Source of the DNA: Hahella chejuensis KCTC 2396
Lineage (GTDB): Bacteria; Pseudomonadota; Gammaproteobacteria; Pseudomonadales; Oleiphilaceae
Length of the DNA stretch: 64,000 nt
Direction of reading: 5' to 3'
Assembly: GCF_000012985.1 (NCBI RefSeq)
Contig: NC_007645.1
Span: 6,040,001 to 6,104,000, forward strand
The position numbers were made by a program, and so were the translations under genes. The notes under the pieces are model-generated. The model was not told the DNA's origin. It saw only the letters and a list, made by a program, of their open reading frames with translations, and ran no database searches. Each line of letters starts with the position of its first letter. Positions within the stretch are counted from its first letter, which is position 1. Below are positions 10,120 through 18,011 of this stretch, piece by piece.

Positions 10120-11079
10120 CTAGGAAGCGCCCTCTTCTTCTGAATCCAAGCGGTTTAGTAAGTTAATCATGTCCTCGGGCAAGCCCACTTCCCAGCTCAG
10201 CAGCTCGCCCGTCACCGGGTGAGATAGCTCCAGCGCTTTCGCATGTAGCGCTTGCCTGCCAAAAGTTTGCAAATATTCAATAGTTTCCGCTGAAAGCCCC
10301 TTTGGCAGGCGAGGGCGACTCCCGTATAACGGATCTCCCAGTATTGAGTGGTGAATATGCGCCATGTGCACACGGATCTGATGGGTCCGACCTGTTTCCA
10401 GCTTCAATCTCAGATGCGTGAAGCCGCGCCAACGTCGAATAAGCCTGTAATGGGTGACTGCGTCTTTCCCTCCGCGAGTTACGGCCATCTTTTGACGATT
10501 TTGCGGATGCCGACCAATAGCCGCCTCCACCACGCCCCCGCCGGTTAATTCACCGTATACGACACACTCATACTCTCGTCCCATTTCTCGGGCCTGCAGC
10601 TGCTCAACGAGAGAGTTATGCGCAATGAGTGTTTTGGCGATAACCATCAAGCCAGTCGTATCCTTATCCAGCCGATGCACAATTCCAGCGCGGGGCAGTT
10701 CCGACAAAGCAGGACAGTGGTGCAAGACTGCATTAACTACCGTTCCGTCGCTATGCCCAGCAGCAGGATGGACCACAAAGTCCGCTTGCTTATTAATAAC
10801 CAGAAGATGTTCATCTTCGAAAACAACATCCAGAGCAATTGGCTGCGCCTCCCAGTCGCCTTGCGCTTCCAGTTCGACATCCAGCTCAACCTGGTCGCCC
10901 TCGATTACCTTTTCTTTAGGTTTAACCTGCTTCCCATTGACGCGCAGAGCGCCCTGCTTAATCCAGTTTTGTATCCGGGACCTTGAATATTCGGGCATTA
11001 GCTCGCTTGCAGCCATATCCAACCGCTGCTCGCCAAGCTCAGCGGGAACAATCAATGACTGTTGTATGCGATGACTCAT
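10120..11079 (-). CDS. rluD: 23S rRNA pseudouridine synthase RluD
   Basis: RluD makes pseudouridines 1911, 1915 and 1917 in helix 69 of 23S rRNA. The protein (319 residues) has an N-terminal S4 RNA-binding domain (about 18–80) and the RluA-type catalytic domain with GIVHRLDKDTTGL, which carries the catalytic aspartate. The downstream pgeF starts immediately at its stop codon. Divergent bamD starts 130 bases away on the other strand, the same pairing as in E. coli (bamD/rluD/pgeF). Confidence 0.96.
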   Translation of the reverse strand: MSHRIQQSLIVPAELGEQRLDMAASELMPEYSRSRIQNWIKQGALRVNGKQVKPKEKVIEGDQVELDVELEAQGDWEAQPIALDVVFEDEHLLVINKQADFVVHPAAGHSDGTVVNAVLHHCPALSELPRAGIVHRLDKDTTGLMVIAKTLIAHNSLVEQLQAREMGREYECVVYGELTGGGVVEAAIGRHPQNRQKMAVTRGGKDAVTHYRLIRRWRGFTHLRLKLETGRTHQIRVHMAHIHHSILGDPLYGSRPRLPKGLSAETIEYLQTFGRQALHAKALELSHPVTGELLSWEVGLPEDMINLLNRLDSEEEGAS

Positions 11080-11208
11080 AAATTAAATCCGTCGGCTGTG
11101 GGGTGTTGTCAAAACTATGGTTGTGGAATAATGGCGCGCCAATATTCACGAAAGCCTTGCTGCGCAAGACTGCTCTATTCCATGAAATTAGTGAAGTTTA
11201 ATTCAAAT

Positions 11209-12036
11209 ATGCATCGTATTCGCGCCCTTTTTGCCATGCTGGCCTTTGTTCTGCTGACAGCATGCGCCTCCGCCCCGCCACAAGTGTTGAGTGAAAAGGA
11301 ATACTACGACAAGGCTAAATCCGCTTTGGACTCAGGTAACTTTCTGGAGGCGGCGCGTCACCTTGAAGACTTGGAGACTTACCATCCATTCGGGCGCTAT
11401 GCGGAGCAAGCGCAGCTGGATTTGATTTACGCCCACTATAACTCTCTCAATCCAGAGCGGGCGGAGTCGGCGGCAGAGCGATTTATCCGCCTGCACCCTG
11501 AAAGCCCTCACGTGGACTATGCCTACTATATTAAAGGGCTGGCCGCCTATTATGCCGATTTGGGTTTAGGTCCCAGATTTCTCCCTATCGACGTCAACTC
11601 TCGTGACCCAGGGCGTGCGAAAGAGGCTTTCAGAGATTTCTCGACGCTTGTCACTAATTTCCCAGACAGCCCCTACGCGGCTGACGCGGAAAAGCGCATG
11701 CTGGCGATAAAAGAGCGGTTGGCGCAATATGAAATGCATGTCGCGCGCTATTACATTCGCCGCCAAGCCTACGTGGCGGCGGTCGCTCGCGCGCAATATG
11801 TCGTTGAAAATTATCCCGATACGCCTGTCGTGCCGGAAGCGTTATCCTTGATGGTTGAGCTTTATAGGTATCTGGGCATGCAGCGTCATGCAGATGACGC
11901 ATTAGTCTTACTCGCCGCAAGCTATCCGGATCACAAATCGTTCGACGCCAACATGCGCTTCAATGGATCAGAATTCAAAGAAGAGGACCGCAATATCAGC
12001 AGCGTCTTTGATTTCGACTTTGGGCTTGGCGACTAA
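11209..12036 (+). CDS. bamD: BamD, outer-membrane protein assembly lipoprotein
   Basis: BamD is the essential lipoprotein of the BAM complex that inserts beta-barrel proteins in the outer membrane. From ATG 11209 the protein (275 residues) has a short lipoprotein signal ending in LLTAC, with lipidated Cys19. TPR-like repeats follow, including the family segments HPFGRYAEQAQLDLIYAHY and RFIRLHPESPHVDYAYY. An in-frame ATG at 11182 would add nine residues before the signal; neither start has a strong ribosome site, so the start is uncertain. The gene is divergent from rluD and ends at a strong terminator shared with nadE. Confidence 0.95.
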   Translation: MHRIRALFAMLAFVLLTACASAPPQVLSEKEYYDKAKSALDSGNFLEAARHLEDLETYHPFGRYAEQAQLDLIYAHYNSLNPERAESAAERFIRLHPESPHVDYAYYIKGLAAYYADLGLGPRFLPIDVNSRDPGRAKEAFRDFSTLVTNFPDSPYAADAEKRMLAIKERLAQYEMHVARYYIRRQAYVAAVARAQYVVENYPDTPVVPEALSLMVELYRYLGMQRHADDALVLLAASYPDHKSFDANMRFNGSEFKEEDRNISSVFDFDFGLGD

Positions 12037-12050
12037 CCTAAGTCCATATG

Positions 12051-12080
12051 TAGAAAAGGCCGCATCAGCGGCCTTTTCTA
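12051..12080. terminator. Bidirectional terminator between bamD and nadE
   Basis: A perfect 13-bp stem (TAGAAAAGGCCGC and its complement) surrounds a 4-base loop ATCA at 12064–12067. T-rich tails occur on both strands, so it can end both convergent genes. Confidence 0.92.
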
Positions 12081-12103
12081 TTACTACCCTCAAGAAAACG
12101 CAC

Positions 12104-13732
12104 CTACTCCCCCAATTTCCAGCCGGAGGTTATCGGGTAGCGACGATCCCTCCCAAACCCTCGCATGGTGATTCTTGCTCCTATTGGAGCCTGGCGACGC
12201 TTATATTCGTTGATATCAACCAGACGCACCACTCGGTATACCGTTTCCTTATCGAAGCCTTTCGCAACAATGCCGTCGGCGCTGACATCATGCTCAACGT
12301 ACAGGGACAATATTTCATCCAGAATTTCATAGGGAGGCAAGCTGTCCTCATCTTTCTGGTCTGGAGCCAGTTCAGCAGATGGGGGACGTGTAATGACCCT
12401 TTCCGGGATAACTGGAGACAGCGTGTTACGGTACCAGGCTAGGCGAAACACCATGGTTTTAAACACATCCTTCAGGACATCATACCCCCCCGCCATGTCG
12501 CCATACAGAGTTGCATAGCCAACAGCCATTTCGCTTTTATTGCCAGTGGTCAACACCAACGCACCTGTTTTATTCGAGATCCCCATCAGAATAACGCCAC
12601 GTATTCGCGCCTGAATATTCTCTTCCGTCGTATCTCGATCCAAGCCGGCGAACAGGGGATTCAACGCTCCCATAAACTGATCGTAAATTGGCTCGATTGG
12701 AACTACCTCATACTGAACGCCCAGGGCTTTCGCTTCAGCCTCAGCGTCCTCCAGACTCATTTGTGAGGTATAGCGGAATGGCATCATCACCGCCCTCACC
12801 CGATCAGCGCCGATCGCATCGACAGCAACCGCCAACGTAACAGCAGAGTCAATGCCGCCGGACAAACCAATGACTACCGATTTGAACCGGTTTTTATTTA
12901 CATAATCCCTTACCCCGGTCACCAGCGCTTTATAGATGCTCGCCTCCACCGCCATAGTGGGAGCGGGTTCAGCAGTCTCTTGCCCTTCGCCATGAATGAC
13001 GTCATTCAATTCGAGCAAAAATATCCCTTCTTCAAATTGAGGCGCGCTGAAGCAAACACGCCCGTGACGATTAACCGCAAACGAACCGCCATCAAAAATC
13101 AGTTCATCCTGTCCGCCAATCATATTCACATACAGGATTGGCACACTGTTGGTTACAGCGCGCGACTGCACAAGCGTGCGCCTTTGCTGGAGCTTGGCTA
13201 TGTCGTACGGGGAAGCATTTATATTGACAATAAAATCAGCGCCTGCGGCGGCCGTCGCAGCAATAGGCTCTTCTTCCCAAACATCCTCACAGATAGAGAC
13301 GCCCAGATTAAAGCCTCTCCATGGTAACACTACGGTGTCAGAACCAGGTTCGAAATAGCGCTTCTCGTCAAACACCTGATAATTCGGCAAGCATTTTTTA
13401 CGATACTTCGCCTTTATCTCGCCACCATCAATAAAAGCTGCGCAATTGAATAATTTACCCTGTTCTCTCCAAGGAAAGCCGATAACCAAAGCAATATCCT
13501 TCACAGTGTACAGAATCCGCTCCAAGGCCTTCTCGACTCTGACTTGCAGGCTGGCCCTTAACAAAAGATCTTCAGGCGGGTAGCCGGTCAAAGTTAACTC
13601 GGGGAATATCACCAAGTCGGCGTTATATTTCGTTTTCGCCGTCTCTGCGGCTTCTATTACTTTGTCGACATTGCCGGGAATATCTCCGACCAGACAGTCG
13701 ATCTGAGCGAAAGCGACTTTAAGCTGCGTCAT
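12104..13732 (-). CDS. nadE: Glutamine-dependent NAD+ synthetase
   Basis: NadE converts deamido-NAD to NAD using glutamine and ATP, the last step of NAD synthesis. The 542-residue protein is the two-domain form: an N-terminal nitrilase-like glutaminase (1–260; Glu in FPELTLTGYPPEDLL, Cys in VSICEDVW) and a C-terminal synthetase with the ATP pyrophosphatase loop LSGGIDSAV. Start ATG 13732 fits the family N-terminus (MTQLKVAFAQ); ATG 13744 is possible and neither has a clear ribosome site. It is convergent with bamD. Confidence 0.94.
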   Translation of the reverse strand: MTQLKVAFAQIDCLVGDIPGNVDKVIEAAETAKTKYNADLVIFPELTLTGYPPEDLLLRASLQVRVEKALERILYTVKDIALVIGFPWREQGKLFNCAAFIDGGEIKAKYRKKCLPNYQVFDEKRYFEPGSDTVVLPWRGFNLGVSICEDVWEEEPIAATAAAGADFIVNINASPYDIAKLQQRRTLVQSRAVTNSVPILYVNMIGGQDELIFDGGSFAVNRHGRVCFSAPQFEEGIFLLELNDVIHGEGQETAEPAPTMAVEASIYKALVTGVRDYVNKNRFKSVVIGLSGGIDSAVTLAVAVDAIGADRVRAVMMPFRYTSQMSLEDAEAEAKALGVQYEVVPIEPIYDQFMGALNPLFAGLDRDTTEENIQARIRGVILMGISNKTGALVLTTGNKSEMAVGYATLYGDMAGGYDVLKDVFKTMVFRLAWYRNTLSPVIPERVITRPPSAELAPDQKDEDSLPPYEILDEILSLYVEHDVSADGIVAKGFDKETVYRVVRLVDINEYKRRQAPIGARITMRGFGRDRRYPITSGWKLGE

Positions 13733-13901
13733 TCTGGTTACCATCTGTCACACAAACATTGGGAAAGTTTGCATTATACTGTTTTCATTAAAATTCTGAG
13801 CACTATACCGAATTAATTCCAATGCCGGACACTTCTCCGCCAACATCGAATTAAACATACCGCTCACTTCTTCAAGGATAGTTTTGTTGCAGGCTCCGCG
13901 C

Positions 13902-15491
13902 ATGTCTGATTTAAGCACCGATGTAGAACAAACCACCAATCGTCTGTTCCGGGTTTATAACCATTACAGGGTGACGGTGGGCATCATTCTGGTGAGCGCC
14001 TTGTACCTGCAAAACCCGAGCAGTGTCAGCCAGTACCTTTCCCCGTTTTACTTCGAAGTCGCCGTTATCTGTTACCTGGCGATTCACGTATTTACAGGCT
14101 TTTTACTGCTGGCGGGATTTCGGCCGGAGCTGCGTCACGCCATGGTGTCTGTGGTTTTGGAGCTACTCCTAATCTCCGCCATGTTACTGTGTGGGACAGG
14201 CGTGTCCAGCGGTCTGGGAAATATGGTGGTCATTAGCGTCGCCGCCGGCAACATAATATTACGAGGGCAATTAGGAACCTTATTGGCGGCGATCGCCAGC
14301 CTGGGCGTCGTCTCCCAGGAAATATATCGAATGGTAGCGCAGTACAGCGATGTAGATGACGTATTCCGTGCGGGTATTTTAGGGGTGGTGTACTTCGCCA
14401 CCGCATTGCTCGTGAAAAACCTCTCCATACGTATTGCAACCAGTGAAAATCTTGCGCGCAAGCGTGCGCAAAACATCCTGGAACTGGAACGCCTCAATCA
14501 TCAGATCATTCAACGAATGTTAACCGGTATTATCGTCGCAGATGAAAAAGGCGGAGTAAGAATGGCCAACCAGGCCGCACAAAGCCTGCTGAGCGTCGAT
14601 GATTCACATGAGCTGACTACTCTACCAGAGGACTTGTTACACCGATTACAAGAGTGGCAAAACGATCCCAGCAAAAAGACCACCCCATTTCGGGGCTCCG
14701 CCAATAGAGCTCCTCTGCAAGCTAATTTTGCTATTTTGCAAAAGGAGGAGGGGCAGGACATTCTAATCTTCCTCGAAGATACCGGAAAAATCGCCCAACA
14801 GGCCCAGCAACTGAAGCTGGCCTCGCTTGGCCGACTCACTGCTGGCATCGCTCATGAAATAAGGAATCCTCTGGGCGCAGCCAGCCATGCCGCACAGCTG
14901 TTATTGGAGTCACCGGAACTGACTCCTCCCGACAAACAAATGGCCGAGATTATTTTACGTCACGCCACACGAATGAATGGCATCATCGAAAACGTACTGA
15001 GTCTGTCCCGCCGCAAAGTCAGTTCGCCACAAATGCTATCCCTGATCGCCTGGCTGACAGATTTTGTCTGTGATTACACTGCAGCTGGCACGCGTGATGC
15101 CGAAATAGAAATTCTGCCTCTAAAAAAGGATATTCAAGGCCGGTTCGACCCCAATCACTTAAACCAAATTCTTAACAATTTAGTCGGCAACGGACTACGC
15201 TACAGCAAGCAGGAAAGCGCACGTTCCTGGGTTAAGCTGGTCGTAGGCGAGATTGAAGAGACAGGACAAGCTTTTATTGACGTTATAGATATTGGCCCAG
15301 GCATTAATGAGGACCAGTTAAATCATCTATTTGAGCCATTTTTCACAACCGACCCCAAAGGGACAGGCTTGGGTTTATACTTATCCAAAGAGCTGTGTGA
15401 AGCTAATCAGGCGCAATTAGACTATCTCACAAGACAGGAAGGGGGCGGCTGCTTCCGCATCACCTTTCCCCATCCGAAACGAGCTATATAG
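13902..15491 (+). CDS. pilS: PilS, membrane sensor histidine kinase of type IV pilus transcription
   Basis: PilS phosphorylates PilR to control pilin (pilA) transcription in pseudomonads. The 529-residue protein starts with about six transmembrane segments (residues 25–190) with short loops, as in known PilS. A PAS-like linker follows, then a HisKA domain with phospho-acceptor His318 (AGIAHEIRNPLG), and an ATPase domain with N-box QILNNLVGNGLRYS and glycine boxes DIGPGI and GTGLGLYLSKEL. Start ATG 13902; a TTG frame extends upstream by six codons. pilR follows after 11 bases. Confidence 0.93.
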   Translation: MSDLSTDVEQTTNRLFRVYNHYRVTVGIILVSALYLQNPSSVSQYLSPFYFEVAVICYLAIHVFTGFLLLAGFRPELRHAMVSVVLELLLISAMLLCGTGVSSGLGNMVVISVAAGNIILRGQLGTLLAAIASLGVVSQEIYRMVAQYSDVDDVFRAGILGVVYFATALLVKNLSIRIATSENLARKRAQNILELERLNHQIIQRMLTGIIVADEKGGVRMANQAAQSLLSVDDSHELTTLPEDLLHRLQEWQNDPSKKTTPFRGSANRAPLQANFAILQKEEGQDILIFLEDTGKIAQQAQQLKLASLGRLTAGIAHEIRNPLGAASHAAQLLLESPELTPPDKQMAEIILRHATRMNGIIENVLSLSRRKVSSPQMLSLIAWLTDFVCDYTAAGTRDAEIEILPLKKDIQGRFDPNHLNQILNNLVGNGLRYSKQESARSWVKLVVGEIEETGQAFIDVIDIGPGINEDQLNHLFEPFFTTDPKGTGLGLYLSKELCEANQAQLDYLTRQEGGGCFRITFPHPKRAI

Positions 15492-15502
15492 AACAATCAG
15501 TT

Positions 15503-16861
15503 ATGATAAAAAAAGTACTCATTGTCGACGACGAACCCGATATCCGCGCATTACTGGAAATCACTTTAAGCCGCATGCAGATAGAAACACGGGCGGCGGA
15601 AAATATCACGCAGGCCAAACAACTATTAAGCGAAGAGAGCTTTAGCCTTGTACTGACTGACATGAATATGCCGGACGGCAATGGCATCGACCTTGTCGCC
15701 CATATCCAGAAGCAATCATCCAATACGCCTGTAGCGGTCATTACAGCTTATGGCAGTATAGACACGGCGATTTCTGCGCTTAAAGCCGGCGCCTTCGACT
15801 TTGTCTCCAAGCCTGTAGATCTTGCGCGCCTGCGTGAGCTGGTTAACAGCGCATTGAAACTGCCAAAAAATGACGCCCCCAAAGCAACCCCTCAAGTAAC
15901 CCAATTGCTCGGCGAATCATCCACGATGGATAAGCTACGCGGGCAAATCAGAAAACTCGCGCGCAGCCAGGCGCCTATCTATATCAGCGGCGAGTCAGGC
16001 AGCGGCAAAGAAATGGTCGCCAAATCGATCCATGAACAGGGGCCTCGCAGCGAAGGGCCCTTTGTGCCAGTCAACTGTGGCGCTATACCCAGCGAGCTGA
16101 TGGAGAGCGAATTCTTTGGCCACAAGAAAGGTGCGTTTACCGGCGCTGTTGAAAATAAAGTGGGGTTATTTCAAGCTGCGAATGGCGGGACCCTGTTTCT
16201 CGACGAAGTCGCCGATTTACCGCTGACGATGCAGGTTAAACTTCTCCGCGCCATTCAGGAAAAAGCAGTTCGTCCAGTCGGTGAACAGAAGGAGATCCCC
16301 ATTGATGTACGCATACTCTCCGCCACCCATAAAGATTTGCACAGCGAAGTAGATGAAGGCCGGTTCCGTCAGGACCTTTTTTATCGAATAAATGTCATCG
16401 AGCTGAGAGTCCCAAGCTTACGCCAACGCAAAGAAGACATCCCCCTTCTCGCTAATCATTTCCTTAAACAATTAGCGGACGAATGTGAGATCCCCAACGC
16501 ATCAATTAGCAAGTCAGCGATGCAGAAACTGGAGTCTTATTATTTTCCAGGCAACGTTCGCGAACTGGAAAATATTATGGAGCGCGCTTTTACCCTGTGC
16601 GAAGACGATGTCATTAACGAAGAGGACATCCATCTGCCTAAAACAGATACCGAGGGTTTAACATCCGACTCAATGGAGCTGGATGTTCCTGAGTTCGACG
16701 AGAACAAAGTTAACCTTGAACACTTTCTCGAAAACATCGAAAAGCAAGCTATTGAGAAAGCCCTTGAAGAAACACGATGGAATAAAACGGCTGCCGCCAA
16801 GAAGCTGGGCATCAGCTTTCGAGCCCTTCGCTACCGCCTGAAAAAGCTGGGGATGGAGTAA
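15503..16861 (+). CDS. pilR: PilR, sigma-54-dependent response regulator
   Basis: PilR is the NtrC-type partner of PilS that activates sigma-54 promoters, classically pilA. The protein (452 residues) has a receiver domain with phospho-acceptor Asp53 (LTDMNMPDGNG), an AAA+ domain with Walker A GESGSGKE and the sigma-54 contact loop GAFTGA, and a C-terminal Fis-type helix-turn-helix (NKTAAAKKLGISFRALRYRL). No pilA gene or clear sigma-54 site (TGGCAC-N5-TTGCA) is visible in the window, so its main target lies elsewhere. Confidence 0.95.
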   Translation: MIKKVLIVDDEPDIRALLEITLSRMQIETRAAENITQAKQLLSEESFSLVLTDMNMPDGNGIDLVAHIQKQSSNTPVAVITAYGSIDTAISALKAGAFDFVSKPVDLARLRELVNSALKLPKNDAPKATPQVTQLLGESSTMDKLRGQIRKLARSQAPIYISGESGSGKEMVAKSIHEQGPRSEGPFVPVNCGAIPSELMESEFFGHKKGAFTGAVENKVGLFQAANGGTLFLDEVADLPLTMQVKLLRAIQEKAVRPVGEQKEIPIDVRILSATHKDLHSEVDEGRFRQDLFYRINVIELRVPSLRQRKEDIPLLANHFLKQLADECEIPNASISKSAMQKLESYYFPGNVRELENIMERAFTLCEDDVINEEDIHLPKTDTEGLTSDSMELDVPEFDENKVNLEHFLENIEKQAIEKALEETRWNKTAAAKKLGISFRALRYRLKKLGME

Positions 16862-16952
16862 TCCATCCCAACTAGCCAAGACCATCTGGGCAAAATTCAG
16901 CCTCCTTGATCAAACACTAGCCAAACGCTCAAAAATCTGCATAATACGCCTT

Positions 16953-16966
16953 CCGATTGGAATCGG
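16953..16966. repeat. Short palindrome upstream of fimT
   Basis: CCGATT and AATCGG flank a GG centre, 27 bases before the fimT start. It may be a protein-binding site; nothing more can be said from sequence. Confidence 0.3.
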
Positions 16967-16992
16967 TTTAACCAAACAGAAGGAACTGAACT

Positions 16993-17526
16993 ATGCACCG
17001 CAAGGGATTCACCCTCATTGAGCTTTTGGCTGTTCTAGCCATTGTTGGCATTGTCGCCGGCATAGGCTATCCGCAATTTCTCCAGTTTATTCAAAATCAG
17101 AAGGCTATTTCTGAAACTAACCAGTTATTGAGCGTCATAAACTTTACCCGCAATACCGCCGTAAGCACCAAACAAGAGGTGACCCTCTGCCCTTCTTCTA
17201 ATGCTAGAAGCTGTGACGAAAACTGGAATAATCCACTCTATGTATTTATTGATTCAAATGACGATAAAGAGATAGATAGTGAAACGGTTCTACTCAAATT
17301 CGAGCCGTCTTCTGACTATCAATTGATATGGAGGAGCTGGGGCGGGAAGAAATTTATACGCTTTCTGCCAACTGGATTAACTTATAGGCAAAATGGAACC
17401 TTGGTTCTATGCCACAAAAATCAAAACTCGGCTCTTGCCAGGGCGATAGTCATAAATCGAGGAGGGCGGGCAAGAGTTTCCAGAGAACTAACTCCCAAGC
17501 TACTTGAATCACTAAAATGTAAATAA
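16993..17526 (+). CDS. fimT: FimT/GspH-type pseudopilin
   Basis: This 177-residue prepilin starts with a very short leader, MHRKG, then FTLIELLAVLAIVGIVAG, the class III signal cleaved by PilD before Phe, with the mature Glu5 present. A GspH-like domain with four cysteines follows. It lies just after pilR, where fimT stands in P. aeruginosa, and reads towards the pilE end of the minor pilin operon. AAGGA lies 9 bases before the ATG. The gene is strikingly AT-rich for this window; line-scale counts fall below 30% GC around 17221–17280. Minor pilin versus competence pilin (FimT binds DNA in some species) cannot be decided here. Confidence 0.85.
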   Translation: MHRKGFTLIELLAVLAIVGIVAGIGYPQFLQFIQNQKAISETNQLLSVINFTRNTAVSTKQEVTLCPSSNARSCDENWNNPLYVFIDSNDDKEIDSETVLLKFEPSSDYQLIWRSWGGKKFIRFLPTGLTYRQNGTLVLCHKNQNSALARAIVINRGGRARVSRELTPKLLESLKCK

Positions 17527-17533
17527 AACAAAG

Positions 17534-17553
17534 GAAGGCGCAACTGCGCCTTC
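17534..17553 (-). terminator. Terminator of the minor pilin operon (after pilE)
   Basis: GAAGGCGC (17534–17541) pairs with GCGCCTTC (17546–17553). On the minus strand the stem is followed by a T-rich tail (CTTTGTTTTATTT), 20 bases past the pilE stop. It may also act on fimT, which converges here, though the plus strand lacks a T run. Confidence 0.7.
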
Positions 17554-17572
17554 GCTCCATGTAGCACGAGAA

Positions 17573-18007
17573 CTATCTCCAGCAATCGCCTTCACCAGCA
17601 GTCCTCACTCCAGTCGAAGTTAACTGCAAATTGCCGCACCGATCCCCAACCATCGCTCCTATAGGTTGGGCCTGAATAGTGAAGCTATTCGTCGTAGAGG
17701 CGGTAATCCTCAAATTGTAGTATTTTGTCCCGCTATCCAGAGGAGCCTGGGAAGGATAAAGCGCCGGCAATGGGGCCCCAGTGTTCTTACTCCCCTCCGC
17801 CGCACCGCCGTAGGTGAAGCCTTCACTATAAAAGCGCTCAAGGGCTGAGGAGAGCCCGATGAGGGCTCCCTGCGCATCAGCTCTTCGCGATTTCGCCACA
17901 GACTCCTGATAGCTGGGATAGGCGAAAGCAGCAATTACGCCCAAGATTGCTACCACTATGAGCAGCTCAACCAAGGTAAATCCTTTGTTATTCAATTTCA
18001 TCTGCAT
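17573..18007 (-). CDS. pilE: PilE, minor type IV pilin
   Basis: This 144-residue prepilin has a seven-residue leader ending in Gly and the class III signal GFTLVELLIVVAILGVIAAFAYPSY, cleaved by PilD, with Glu at mature position 5. The C-terminal domain carries a cysteine pair (Cys in GDRCGNL and GDCW) that would form the D-region disulfide. It is the last gene of the fimU-pilE operon, as in P. aeruginosa, where PilE links the minor pilin complex to the shaft. GGAG lies 7 bases before ATG 18007; ATG 18001 is an alternative. Confidence 0.92.
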   Translation of the reverse strand: MQMKLNNKGFTLVELLIVVAILGVIAAFAYPSYQESVAKSRRADAQGALIGLSSALERFYSEGFTYGGAAEGSKNTGAPLPALYPSQAPLDSGTKYYNLRITASTTNSFTIQAQPIGAMVGDRCGNLQLTSTGVRTAGEGDCWR

Positions 18008-18011
18008 GCCT

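Noticed and set aside
16862-16992. Sigma-54 promoter for fimT as a PilR target
   Set aside because: No TGGCAC-N5-TTGCA-like pair was found in this gap.
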